Part shown: positions 26,401-41,400 of the stretch, piece by piece
Layout of the letters: every line of letters starts with the position of its first letter
Position numbering within the stretch: position 1 is the first letter of the stretch
Assembly (NCBI GenBank): GCA_963680875.1
Contig: OY804579.1
Location: 33,093,804 to 33,157,803 of the forward strand
DNA length: 64,000 bases
DNA from: Bathymodiolus brooksi
Taxonomy: Eukaryota; Mollusca; Bivalvia; Mytilida; Modiolidae
Direction: 5' to 3'
The notes under the pieces: generated by a model
What the model was told of the DNA's origin: nothing
The model's database searches: none
What the model saw: the letters and a program-made list of their open reading frames with translations, nothing else
Program-made: the position numbers and the translations under genes

Positions 26401-29400
26401 CAGGTTTATCAGACCCATGTGAAGCAGATATCGTCAGAAGCATAGTTGAGGCTTCAAAACGGGAGTTAAACAGACCGATTAAGAAAAAAGAACTGCTTAC
26501 GGCAGATTTAATGAAATTACTGTTTCTAATATTTAATACAGTTAACCGCACCTTAAAGGAGTTGAGGCTATCAGTTATATGTGTCTTATCGTATACCGGA
26601 TTTTTACGGTATGATGAGTTGAGTAATATCAAAGCGAATGATATTACTTTTCATGAAGAATACCCAGATATGTTTATTGAGAAAAGCAAGACGGATTGCT
26701 ACAGAAACAGCAAAAATGTTTTAATTGCAAGGTTGAATACTCCACAATGTCCGGTTACTATTTTACAATGTTATATTCGAGAAGCTAAAATAGACTTAAG
26801 TACAGACAAGTACATTTTTAGACCTCTTATTTACTTTAAAAGAAATAAAAATTACATGATGAGGAACAGCAACATTAAACTTTCTTACACCCGTGCAAGA
26901 GAAATCATAAGAGAAGCTTTATCACCAATTGGTATAAACATGAACAATTATGGCTTACATAGCTTAAGGTCAGGAAGGGCAAGTGCTGCTTACAAATGCG
27001 ACGTCCCAGACAGACTTTGTAAGGTCCACGGTAGATGGAAGTCAGAACATGCGAAAGACGGATACGTCTGTGAAGATTTAGAAAAACGATTGTCTGTATC
27101 TGAAAACCTGGGCATTTAATCTGCTTTCTTTGTACCTCGAAATGGTCACTGCGCCAGTAAATCTTCAATTGTGTTTGTGTTTTATTTATTAACAAGTATA
27201 GGTACATAACGCAAATACTTGTTTCTCGTCGTATATAGAATATTACAGCTAACAGTACATAAATACTTTATGTTTTGAACAACGTGAATTAGAACATAAT
27301 GGAATGGTGAATATTGTCCCGAGCAGTATAAATATAGTTTAGAAATTTGTTGAAAATTTTTAAATTTTATGAAATTTTTGAAATAGTGCAATATACATAT
27401 ATCGTGCAAATACATATACAATATTGGTCTGTTGACGGTAAATATAGAATTTATTTGACAAGGCTAAGAAACGGGGTGAAAGACGAGCTATTAGCGAGTC
27501 TTTCTCCCCGTTTCGCGCCGAGTCAAATAAATTCTATATTTACCGTCAACAGACCAGTATTGTATTTATCCTGCAATCCACGATGTCCTAAAAAATCATT
27601 TTAACTCGAAAAAATGCATATTTTATAATGCATTATATCCCAACGGAATCCTCACTATTTGGCGTAGCAAAATACCAGATATTTTTTACCGACAAAAATT
27701 CGCAAACATATAGTTCTCAAAAGGAAGTGAAATAACTTTATTTAAATGAAGATTTATTGATTAAGATGAAAATCTATATAGAAAATTGATAGTTTAGAAC
27801 CTGAAATATATATATTTAATATATTTTTCATAGATATGAAAACACATTAATTTATCGATCATACGTCACATGCGGTCATACTTAAATACGCCTGCAGTAG
27901 TAACCAGGTAAATATATACGCCTGTGTGAAAAGGTATACGCCTGCAACTATATGGTTCACTTTTATTTTTATTTTTTTATATCAAATAATAAACATCCGA
28001 TATATTCCTTTTACTAGTTTATATTAAAAAAAAATAAATAAAAAAGAACCATATAGTTGCAGGCGTCCACCTTTGTATGACACACAGGCGTATATATTTA
28101 CCTGGTTACTACTGCAGGCGTATTTAAGTATGACCCACACAGTTTGTAAACATGTGAAAGCAACACACACATACATGTATCGACGATTCGAGCATGTTTT
28201 AAGTAAACTAGGTAGAGTAGAGAAAACAGAAAGATTAATCATTTATCTCAACAAACTGAACTGATTCACGGAAATGTATTTAACAACGATGTCAAACACT
28301 CAAATGCTCAGTTATTGGGATATAAGTCATTTGTGAACATTGTGTACACATTCACAGGAGTCGGAAGTTCTATCAATAATAAGGTATAGGGGCACCTCGA
28401 AGATCGCTGGGAAACTATAAAAAAAACCACCAGGAGTGCAACGCATTTTTGGGGGGTTGGCCTAAATTTATACCTACAGGTAGATCAGCATGGAATAAAA
28501 GGTTGAATCCTACTCTTGGATGTTTCAACTAAATAAATATCATGTTTTCTTGTACTTACCACACGGTTTTGTAGCAGTTTCGTACATTTTACTCTTCTAC
28601 ACCACCATCGCAAGATCCATGACCGGAAGTGCAGCTCTGTCGTGAATTTTAAGGTCAGTATAACTATAATGTACAAAACAAATCCGGAACTTTTTTTTTC
28701 TCCGGAATTTTACACTTTTTCCCGGACTTTTTTGGTTTTTATTATATATATCTCACAGTCACAGCATGTTTGTATGGCAGTAATTAAAGGGTTAACATGA
28801 TTAATGTAATTAATTTTTAAAATTATTTAGTTTTTGAATCAAATTCACACAATACATTTTAAAAACTGGGATACCAAATTGTGTATATGACTGAACCCTT
28901 TCACAAGATTCCAGATCCTTTGCCCTTTTCTTTCTGTTTTAAATTAGACTGGACACCTTTCCCAAAATTGCCAGATTGTTTGTCCTTTTTTACATGTAAG
29001 GCCTGCCTCATATTAGTGTCAAAGAGGGTCTCATTATCATATTGCTCACATGTGATGTGTACACCCGCCCCCTCTTTTTTTTGTTCCCAATATGACTATG
29101 TTAAACAATATTCAAAGGAAAATAATTATGTGTATTAGTAACTATTACCATGCAGCTATGTCTATGTTGCCAGCCATTGATATATATAATAATATAAATG
29201 TTTATATAATTTAACTTTAGTTTAAATTACAAATTTGAATTAGCCGCCTTGTAAGGTTTTTCGTTGTGGAGAGTTACCTCCCTTGTAAATTTTTAACCAT
29301 GGCAAAATAAATACAACAAACAATTGGACCTTATTTTTGAAGTAATATTTTATTATATTTAAATCATATACTATATCACAAGATGTTTCATAATTTATCA

Positions 29401-32400
29401 TAAGAGATAATTTAATTATACAGACCTTAAAATTCACGACAGAGCTGCACTTCCGGTCATGGATCTTGCGATGGTGGTGTAGAAGGGTAAAATGTACGAA
29501 ACTGCTACAAAACCGTGTGGTAAGTACAAGAAAACATGATATTTATTTAGTTTAAACATCCAAGAGTAGGATTCAACCTTTTATTCCATGCTGATCTACC
29601 TGTAGGTATAGATTTAGGCCAACCCCCCAAAAATGCGTTGCACTCCTGGTGTTTTTTTTATAGTTTCCCAGCGATCTTCGAGGTGCCCCTATACCTTATT
29701 ATTGATAGAACTTCCGACTCCTGTGACACATTCACCATTTGTTATGGATGACCACGCCGTAAAACATAGAACTAATTTGACTTGACATATTTGTATTGGA
29801 ACTGTAAGAAGGAACATCGGGATTGCTTCGACACGAAACATCAGAAGTGCTACTGGCTGTAGAATTTGTGGAGGTTTTACGAGGTAAGTTTGCTGAAAAG
29901 CATTTCTGTTAGTTTCACTTTCAGTGTTGCTGAGGATGCTTGATATTTTCTTGTGTCTTTCCTCACTCAATGTTGAGTAATTATTAATAAATGCCACATT
30001 TTTATGCCCTAATATTTGCATAATATCTATAGATCCCCTCCACATTGTTTTCTCTTAACTTCTGGACGGGATAAGATATTTTCTGGCACTGATTGATTAA
30101 TGTCTAATTTGCAACTTTCCTTCATTTTTTTCATGAGACTGGAAAGTTTTCTTTCATGCACTTTTCTACCTGTTTCTAAAGCTCATACAAATAAATTATG
30201 TATTTTGCAACAATGCAAGTATATAAAGGAGAAGAAGCTAATACCAATCTTCTGGACTTTACATAGGTTTCAATGGAAAATTGGAATTTATTTTTATAGA
30301 ATAAAATAAAACTTTCATATATACACGGTAAATTGAAGAAAATCAAAATAGAGATCTGATTTAGTGTCAACAAGCACCAGGTATGATTTTAATTACTATA
30401 TTTAACTTCTGTTTGTATATCATAATCAAATGAATTAATATGCATTGAAGTCTACATGTATGTAGAATCCCCACCAACTATTTTCTTCATATCAAATTTG
30501 CTGTTATTAAACCATAATCCATTGATTGGTAAATTACATAATGCGATGTCATTAAGGAACCAAGAATATTATGGACATAGGTTTATTGCATAAGTGTTGT
30601 GACCAGAAAAATATTAGAGTGAAGGATATATTTTTCTGGAATGAACAATATTTACATGATAATGTTGGCTGTTGCGAGTAATGATTAATGTGCGAATATA
30701 TTTTCTGAGTCGGATCATACAAAAATGCATTATGAAAGCTTGAAGTTTCAAATTTTCAAACATTGCTAATTTAGTCTGCATTTTGTTCCTTTTTTCTTGT
30801 TATTTTATTAGTAAATATATAATAACATGTATTTTAATTATAATCAATGCTATATTAATGTCTTTCAGATGAATAGCTGGATTAATGGTCTAACAGTGTA
30901 CAATGTACATGTGATGTTTGAAATAAGTGCAAAGACTATATATATGAAAGAAATAATTGCATAAAAACTTATGAACGTTTTATAAAGATCTGATTAAACA
31001 AAGGACATTTTTCAAGAACTATCACTCAGTTGTTGCATACAGGCCAGGGGTATGTGAATCAGTTTCAAATGGAATTGCACAAAATAAAAAATGTGCTGTA
31101 ATCCTGATCAACAGTGAGTAGAATTCCAGCAGATAAAACACTAGTTTCAACTGACAAATCATACAACTTTGTTGGAATTTTGCAAAAGAAAAAAATGTTT
31201 TAAAAAAAGATGCAAAAGGATTGGAGTGAATACAATTATTCCAAATGGTTAAAACAAATTATATAGATATTTTGTGGTGTCATAAAGAATTCAGAATATA
31301 AAAAATTATCTATAATTTTAAAGTGACTTAATGCAATAGCAGGAATATGTGTTATTTTCACCTTGAAGAAATCTACTATCTGATATGTTGAAGTAATTGA
31401 TGTGAATTAATTGAACATTTAATATGAAGAAATTTTATAATAAAATATATGTAGTAATCTTAGAGTTTGATGTTCAAACTGTACTGAGTTATTTAACCAT
31501 ATAAGTGTGTTTAGTAAAGATTGTGGTGTGTGACTGCCCAGAACGTTTCTGTTATAAAGGATGTTAATTTCCTCATCTGTTGGAGGGCATGCCCTCTTTG
31601 GTTTATTCCCTTTGTCCTGTAGTTTTAGTTGCTTTTGTTTTGTTTTCAAAGCTTCCCTGTCAAGTTATAAATGATTCGGATTTGTTTAAGATTTTTGTTT
31701 TGTTTTTTATTGACTTCTAGGATTTTTTTTATCGTAAAATATGTATAAAAAATATGAAATTTTAGAATTATTAGTTTCATTTTGTCGGTTTGTAAATTTA
31801 CAAATAGTGAGAACGAAAACAGTTATTAGAAAAAGACGACGTCGATTATTGACATTGGTTACGGTTAATATTTTAACTCCTTCACAGGAGAGCAAAAACA
31901 CAAAAAAGTAGTTCCGGAATCTATGGGCGGTGCTTAAAAGTTTATTCGTAGGTTTAAAAGTTTATTCGTAGGCTTCAAAAGTTTATTCGTAGGCTACGAA
32001 TAAAGCAAAAATTTATTCGTGTGATATATTTGTACAGCAAATGTACTGATTGCAGGATAAAAAAGTTTATTCGTAGGTTTAAAAGTTTATTCGTAGGCTT
32101 CAAAAGTTTATTCGTAGGCTACGAATAAAGCAAAAATTTATTCGTATGGTATATTTGTACAGCAAATGTACTGATTGCAGGATAAAAGGATATATTGCAC
32201 GATTCTTTTCCATTGAAATTAATAGGAAAATATATATTACTATATAATGAAGTTTGCTATATTTTTCGCAATGTAATGATAATTCTGTTGTGCACTGCTT
32301 ATCATGGACTGTACAAAGTATTTTAAATAATATAATAAAAGATGTTTGCATATCCTAATTATACTTGTCTATATAGCATAATAATAGTTATATTCAAACA

Positions 32401-35400
32401 AGTCCTATATATAGCTCTCTACGATAGAGCTGATATAGTTGTAGGAAGAGCTTGAAGGTACCAAAGGGGTAATCAGAATCCGTAAACAGAAGAAGGACAG
32501 ACAACACAATGGCCAAAAGAAAAAGGACAAACAACGATCAACAATACACTACGCAGAAAACAAAAGATCGAATAACACGAACCCCAGTAAACAAAAACAT
32601 GGGTGAACGCAGGTTCTCCGGAAGGGTAAGCAGTTCCTGCTTCATTAGTGGAACCCGTCGTGTTACTCTAGTTACAAACCCGGTGATAAGGTATGAATGA
32701 GGAAAGTACTGGGAAGTGCTTACGACAAGTGGAATAAAAATGTAGATATCAAATTTAGTGCGCACGACGCATTTCTGGAATAACCTTCATCAGGTAACTC
32801 AAGGCCAAAATATTTCAAAGTCAAATAATTTAAAAATCTATGGGAGCAAGTATTCCAAATGTCCTAAATAGAATAGTCAAAATCCGCTAAGGTCACATAT
32901 GCCTGAGTGAGGAGAACCTTAGTTTTAAAATGAATACATGATATGGGATCTGTAAAATTCGATCACAAAAATATATATCTAATCAACCATGTCAGTCAGT
33001 GGTTATTTGTGACACAGATATTCCGTAACGGTTAACCAAGTCATGATGGCGATCGCAAGACGTTCGAAGACATGGCAGCAACCCTCCATCAAGAGAATCA
33101 CGATAAGAACTAAAGGTAATAACAAAATTACCGAACTCCGAACAATTTCCGAAAAAAAAGCACAAGTTCTGGGATATCGGTGTTGCTAGAAAGTTGATAC
33201 ATATAAATGGAAAGTTCACAACTGGAAAATTGAAATCATCTCTTTTGTCGTAAAGTTTCGTTCTTAAACCGACACTAACTGTCAATTTCGAGTTGTATGT
33301 CAAGGCTCAATGGCGTTAAATATCAATCAATTAATCAACCTAATTATAGTTTTTTACATAACCTAATTATAGTTCTCAAGATAAACAATGACCTCTTTAT
33401 TTGCAACATCATTAAAACAGTTAAATGCTTGGATTATCATTATTATTCAAAAGACAGTCTTGTGTTTATCAGACTATTTGTTGACATGGTCGCAGTTCCG
33501 TTCAGTACCGGGAAGTAAAAATTCAGGATTTATGGAAGATCAATTAACTGTGGAACAATTTGAATATTGACCAGATAAGTTATTCACTATATATACTTTG
33601 ACTGTGTAAAATTGTGTATGATTACAACTTGTTCCAGTCTTTTTTTTTGTATCAATTTTAAAAATAAGGCGATTTCTAGCCTGTGACACACATTTTAAAG
33701 ATCTACATTTGTATATCGTAGATCGGTCTAGTATTTGGTAGGAAAGTACTGATCTTTAATTTTCATAATCATAGAGCTCAAATAGAGGTAAAATATTTGC
33801 ATGGTATTTAGAATGAAATGAATCTTGATACTCACAGCTGCAATATCAGCGACAAATTCCTTGTTGATCACTGTTGTTCCAATGCTCTTAGCAATTTGTT
33901 CAATATTCACAGTAGATGTATCACCAGCCTCGGTCGACGAGTTGTCTAATACATCAACAAAACTTGAAAGTGTCTAAAATATAAATAATAACTGCCTTTT
34001 AATTCTCCGTATATAAAGACAAATAAAATACTATTATGTTTAAACTAAAACCTACAATAATTAGATGATTGATTGATGTTGATGTTTAACGCCACTTTCG
34101 GCAATATTTCAGCTATAGCATGGCGACCAGTTTTAGTGGTGGAAGAAGCCGGAGTACCCGGAGAGAACCACCGACCATGGGCAAGCAACTGGTAAACTTT
34201 ATCACTTGTGGCTACGAGTCGAGTGCACCCTTTTTGTAATTTACAAAGCCGGGCGCGAATCCACGCCGTATTGGTGATAGGCTTGTATGAGTTGTTAGGT
34301 AATCCAACTACCTAACTCGTTGAGCCACCCAGACCTTACAATAATTAGACACTAACCAACAAATACAAAGCTTAGTTTTGAACAGTGAATTCATTAAAGA
34401 GTTATTTATTAAGCTGCTTTCACATCAGTCAAACTCATTTTCATATTAACAACATTATTAATTGATAACTTAGACAGCAAAAATCCATCCCGATCATTGT
34501 GAGGTGTACTCGAAACAACTTTATGTGATAAAGTTTGTCAGTGACTTACGTCAGTTCGATGGTTTTCTCCTGGTACTCCTGTTTCATCAACCAATAACAC
34601 CTTTTGAAAGTGGCGTTAAACACCATAACCCTAACCCTAACCAGCAAAAATACCATCACTTTAAGTTCATGTAGATTTCTTATGAAAGCTTTTTTTAACT
34701 TTAAATACAGCGAAAGAATATTTTGATTGACAGAAGTAAATGATGAGATGATGAACAGGGGCAGACAATTTGTCTTTGTAAGGAGCAAATAATCACCATC
34801 ATCCTCATGCACAGGGTTTTTGTGAGATACTGGAGATAACATTTTATATGTATCAAGAATTACATTTTCCATACACACGGCATTCATTTACGGCACGACC
34901 GTTGTCCATGTCGATCAAGATGGTGATATTAAAACATTGTTTTAGAATTATTGCTTGGAGAAGCATTACATCACAGTGATGATCTTATATTATTTTTATT
35001 AAAAAGCTATCGCATCAAATGTCTCCTTCAAAACCTTGTATTCCGTTACTAATGATGATCTATTTTATATATTATTTTCCAAAATAAAACCTAACAACAT
35101 TCAAAATTGTAATTTCAAAAATAAATATAAAATTAAAGCGAATTCGGTCTCGTAATAAAAGAAGGTTTATCGTATGATGCAAAATGTAAGAAAACAATGT
35201 CATGTATTTTATATGTTGGTTCATATTTTGATTGTTTACTGTTTAACATCAGTTAATCGTCCTTCCAGAGAATGAACTATGGGAGTTTAAGACATTACAT
35301 ATACAAAACAATGTATATATTCAAATACAATGTTTATTTCAAATGTGTTGGGTATTTGATTTCATTTTGCGATTTAAAACTGAAAGTTGTTGCCGAATAC

Positions 35401-38400
35401 AGTACAGTGTTTCGATGGTAATTTTCGCAGTGTGTAACATTTGTCGGTGTGTTTATAGTTGTTAAATCTAAGGTCAAAATTACAACAAAACGACGACATT
35501 GTGAAAAAGTGATAATGATAGCAAAAATACAACATAGCCTTAATATTAATATACGTGTTCTTACAGAAATGATATCACTGTTCGCCACACTATCTCCATA
35601 ATCTGGATTATCATACATTTCCCATAACTCATCAAACGATCTTAGAACTGTTGACCCATTAGACGTTGTCTCCACACCAATATTAACCCAGTCGTAAGGA
35701 TCTATGTCAAAAATAGTTTTTGGAAGTCCCTTGAACATAAAATTTATATTTTCTAATTATGGCTTCCATTTGTGATAGTTTTTCAAGCGGCATCTAAAGA
35801 ACTAATATACAATGAATATCAATATAGACAAGATTTTATACTTTGCACTTCAGCTTTGCCCACAATTGAAAAGTTGTGGATATCAAATGCTAATAAGAAA
35901 TCCTCTAGAATAGAATGCTCTAGTTACTAAGAAAAACAAATATCAGAACAAATTAAACAAAAGAACTACATGACTGCTTTCAACACAAGGAAATAAACCA
36001 ATATAAACGATGGTATCTTATTTAGTACATAAAACACGTTTATAGATCTACACCAGAAACGCTCAATTTCACTTTAAATTATCTAAGATAATATCTTCCA
36101 CAGTGTTATAATCGTTGTCGGGAATTGGTTTCATAATATTATATTACTGTCGTCGACATATTTTGCAACTTAACATCTAGTTTTTTACTTTGTCTACTTT
36201 TAGTATTTATCTAGATTGTATTTTTGTATTTATCCCCATTGATATGTTTATACAGCTTACCAGATCGGTTACTGACGAGCTAGCGACTTCGGTATTCATT
36301 GCGACCTGTTTAACATTACCAGTCTTCCAATAGTAATCAATGTTTTCAGCTGATGACGTAAGATATGCAGCCACAGTAGATGCATCTATATCTGAATACG
36401 CTGGAGAAATCTGGAACGATATACGTAAAATGTATAAGAATGAAAAGCCATATGGCATACCTGTGTCTCAAATTACCAATGTTATGTTTGTGGTAGTCAC
36501 AAGTCTGGTCCCTTCCTCATTAATTTATGACTTATGACCGAGTTTGTAACAAGAGTAACCCAACGGGTGTCAATATAGGATCAGGAACTACGTACCCCTA
36601 CGAAGAAGCTAAGTTCTTCCCCCCCCCCCTTCTATGATTCTGTTATAATATCATACTTCAAATGTACAAATATTTTATACACTTACCTTGCCAGCATTTA
36701 TTATACAGTCAGTATAGTCTAGGAATATGTCAAATATTTGAACCTTGATAGTAACAATATGGTTGTCAACCTCTAATCCAGGTTTAAGTGTAACATAATT
36801 CTCTTCTTCAGCTGAAAATTAAATACAAAGATATTGATTCCTGGGTGTTTGTTGTGTTGAAATTATTGTTTTATCTCCTGTTGAATTGTTATTATGTCTG
36901 TTCTTACTTATATAATTTTTGTTAATATGTATTGAAATCTTTGAACTTTGACCTGTGAATAAAATAATACTGTATCTAACTAATAAACTATAAGTTTCAT
37001 AATTCAATGTAGAGGAAATGAATTCATTGAATAAAAACGTAGATATCTAATTTAGTGCACACGATGCGTTTCTGGAATAACTTTCATCAGGTACGTAAAA
37101 TAATGTATTACACAGATATACAAAGGTTCGCAGACGTTAGTGTCAGGAAATCCCTTAAATTTTGTAAATGTTATTTATTACCAATACATTTGTTTCAACG
37201 TAAAAATCAAGAGCGTCCATCACTGTTATTCAATACATGTCACTTTAGCGACTAATTATGTACATGTAAATATTTCAATCTTTCAACAATGTCTGTAATT
37301 TTAAGGGGATGTGTATGACTGGATGGAAAATAATACATGTATAACTAAAAAAAGAAAACTTTGCAGGATTTGATAAACATTCTAGAATTGAATTTCACGC
37401 CAAATACCATAGTGGTTGGAATACACACATACTCAGAGATATGTAAGTCTTTATTAAGCATACCTTCATATATTAAAGTGTATATGCATTCCGGCAATAC
37501 TTATAATAGCAGATTTAAATCTAAGTAAAAGCAATCATAGTTACGACATTTGAATGACAATTAGTATTTTAAGCAATAATTGTATCCTTACCTATAATGT
37601 TTTTGAAAAAAAAATCAAAATTAGTTGCCCAATATATTTTTAATGAAAGAGGAGATAACTCCACCAAGGATTTTAGCAAGATTTATTAGGGTCAATTGTA
37701 GAAATACCATACAAAATGTCGATAAGATCTGTAGTGCATGTTTTACAAATTCGCTATCAAGAATGAATACAAAAATAAATAATAATCTTAACAGGATGTA
37801 TAATCATATGATACACATTAGCATAACTTAACATTCACTTTATGGTATATATAACGCATCGATGTTCTTATTGTTAGCATGCTCGCCTCGAGTGCGGTAG
37901 ATCGTGGGTTCGTGTCGCGGTCGGGTCAAACCAAAGACTATACAATTGGTATTTGTTGCTTCTCCGCTAAGCACGCAGCATTAAGGAGAACGTGCAAAAA
38001 TTGGTGGCTCGGAATCAAGATAATGTGTCTGAGTGGGTCGACATGTCTATACGAGGACTGTTGTTTCAGTGAGCTAGCACTATAAAAGTCCAACTAAGCG
38101 TGTTGGTCTAGTACAAAGCGGACATCATCATCACCATCTTATTGAAAATTAACTTGTTCTCGCTATGATATAACTGAAAAATGGTTGAGTTGGCGCTAAA
38201 CAACAATTACTCACTCACTCTTTATAATATATTTAATATTACTTACATCCATAATACAACAGTGTCTCTGTCTGTCCTAATACCTGCACGATCCGAAAGT
38301 TGAGCTGTTCCTTCCAATCTACAGATGGAGTCTTAAAATGTCTGAATCCTTCGTCTTTCCAGTTTTTTGAGATGATTTTCTGTTCATCTGATAAAATGAA

Positions 38401-41400
38401 ACATGCCTATATTTAGCCTAAGAGCTAAATTACATTTGCTATATCTATTACGAAATGGTGTGGATATAAGTGAGCATAACAATAATTTGTCTGAAATTCT
38501 ATTAATTCAATGATGAATGTTCTGAGGTATTATTGCTGTTCTTACTCTCACGGTCAATGATGAGTGTAACATGTGCCTCAAAGAGTGTTGAAGAATGTGG
38601 TTGCCATGTTACCATACAATTGAATGATCGAACTTCTTCGACCTAACAAATACTACATCAGTACATCTTTATCACTTGTCATATTGGTCAATACCATATC
38701 TAACAAATACTACATCAGTACATCTTTATTACTTGTCATATTGGTCAATACCATATCGAATATTAATCTAACATATCAGTGACATAATACTATTATCTAT
38801 TTTATTTGAGTGGTAACATACAGTGCTGCCTCATAAGTATTCGCGAAAATAAGAAAATGGCTGCGATCGGTAGTGCGAGTTGAAATTGTCACCAATGTTT
38901 TTCGTTGTAATAAAAAGAACTACATAGTTTTAAGCTGTCTTGAGTTACTCTTTTGAACTTTCCCCAAATATGTGACGTAATCTTAAGGTCGTCTGCTACG
39001 CGTTTACAAATAAACAGACGTGTTTTCAAGATGGGTCGCAAGTCAAAGGAACTGAGTGAAGATCGGAAACAACTGGTTGTGGATTTGAAACGGGAAGGGC
39101 ATAGAAATTGTGAGATCGTGAAATTGTTGCATATACCTGAATCTACAATTCGTTCAATTTGGAAGAAGTACAACAGCACAGGTAACGTTGAAAACATCCC
39201 CAGAGTTGGACGACCAAGGAAAGTGACACGACGCGGTGAGGTTAGATTATTGAGGACGGTAAAACAGAATAGTGGCAAGGTTTTAAGAGAAATTACCAAT
39301 GATTTCAATGAAGGAGGGGTTGTTCGTGTCCACTCAAAGATTATACAGCGTTATTTACACAAAAAATAAATATTTAGACGTGTTGTTCGTAGGAAAATGG
39401 TGGTCAGAGAGGTCAACAAAAAGAAACGACTTTCTTGGTGTCTGGAACGACGGAGATGGACTGTTAATCTACACTGGAATCAAGTAATATTCAGTGATGA
39501 ATCGCAGATAGTTATTGGACAAAATAACCGTGTGTACGTGTGGAGATCCTCGAATGAGGCTTACCGCCCCGAGTGCATTTGTCCGCCATATCAGAGGAAG
39601 GTGTCTGTTATGATCTGGGGGTGCATTACATGGTATGGCGTGGGAACTTTATGTAAGGTTGATGGTAATATAAATGCTGTGAAATATCGTGACATCCTTG
39701 ATAATCATCTTTGGCCCGTTTTAGACCGTCATTTTGCCGACAAATCTTATCGTTTCCAAGATGACAATGCCCTTGTCCATCGGACCCGCATACTTGAAGA
39801 ATTCAAACGAGACAGTGGCATTCATGGCATGACATGGCCAGCTCAGTCTCCAGACTTAAATATTATTGAAAATGTGTGGCTTCGCATCAAGAGATTGCTA
39901 CAAAATGCAGCAGGAAACATAAATACTCCTCAAGAACTGTTTATTGCCATTCAGGATATTTGGATGAACTTTACTGTGGATTACATTCAGAACTTATATA
40001 CCTCTATTCCACGCAGTTATACGGTCGAAGGGTTACCTCATAAAATATTAAGGTAAGTTTTTCATTTTTACCTTGTGTATTTTAATGGTGCAAAGAGCAA
40101 TAACTCAAACTCGTTGACGTCCGCCATCTTGTTTTAGCGAATACTTTTGAGACGGCGCTGTACGTCCACTAACTTCTACTTATATTAAATACAGATAACA
40201 AGATTTACAATTATAGTACATTGGAGACATTACTCGGATAGTTTCAATATCTGTTCATGTACTTCTCTATGCGTCATCTCCATTACTAGAAATACCACAT
40301 GCTTTTTAGCAGACAAACGCAGCTGATAAAGGTCAGCAGACTAACACATTACACCTAAATCAGCTGACTAACACATTACACCTAGAGGTCAGCAGACTAA
40401 CACATTACACCTAAATCAGTCGGAAAGCAAACTCATTAATGGCGTCGCTGGTAAAACCACGGGTCACGTGATTCTCATTTGAAAACGTTGACATGTTCGT
40501 CGGTCATGAAAATTGTAGAACAAAGACCTCGTTTATTTATACCGTAGAAAATATCGAAACGTCTTATATTGTTTTCTTTTCAGCAATAATTACTTCCACG
40601 ATTTGTTTATTAGATTTGAGTTAAAACGGGAGATTACTATTAAAATTTGATGATTTAGAGGGTGACCCCCTCGATGGAATGTCGCCATCGCATTGAAATA
40701 AAATGCAAATATATTAAGTTTGCAGTAGAGTGACATTCCCAAACTTCACACTGCGCTAGGTTATATATTTATTTAACGAAATGTTTCTCTGGTACACGTT
40801 TTTATTCATTAATAAAAAATTGTGTCAGCTTTTAGTGCCGAAAAATTGTCAACCAAGAAAGATAACTCCGTACCATCGCATTGAAATAAAATGCAAATAT
40901 ATTAAGTTTGCAGTAGAATGACATTCCCAAACTTCACATTGCGCTAGGTTATATATTTATTTAACGAAATGTTTCTCTGGTACACGTTTTTATTCATTAA
41001 TAAGAGTTTCTGTCAGCTTTTAGTGCCGAAAATTATTCAGATTCAGAAAAATTGTCAGTCAAGAAAGATAACTCCGTATTAATTTCCCTATTTCTAAAAA
41101 TACATTTAGAACTAACCTAATGACTTAAAAGCACGCTGTCCACAAATGTTAATGCTGATGCAGGCTGCTATTTTAATAGCATATGCATATAATTAACTAC
41201 AAATTTAGGAAAATACAAACATTTATATATGGTCTCCTTTCCCCAAAAGAAAGGATAGGCGACTAAAATTTACACGTCCATCGGTTTTATTCTAGCAATT
41301 CAAGAAAAAACATTTCTATATCCTTTTGATGAATCATGAACAGAACTGGTGTATTTTTTTTCTAGGCATGAAAATAAAATTCAATATAAAGATAAAAAAA

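Noticed and set aside
34625..34642. ccctaaccctaacc as interstitial telomere
   Set aside because: Only two units; expected by chance.
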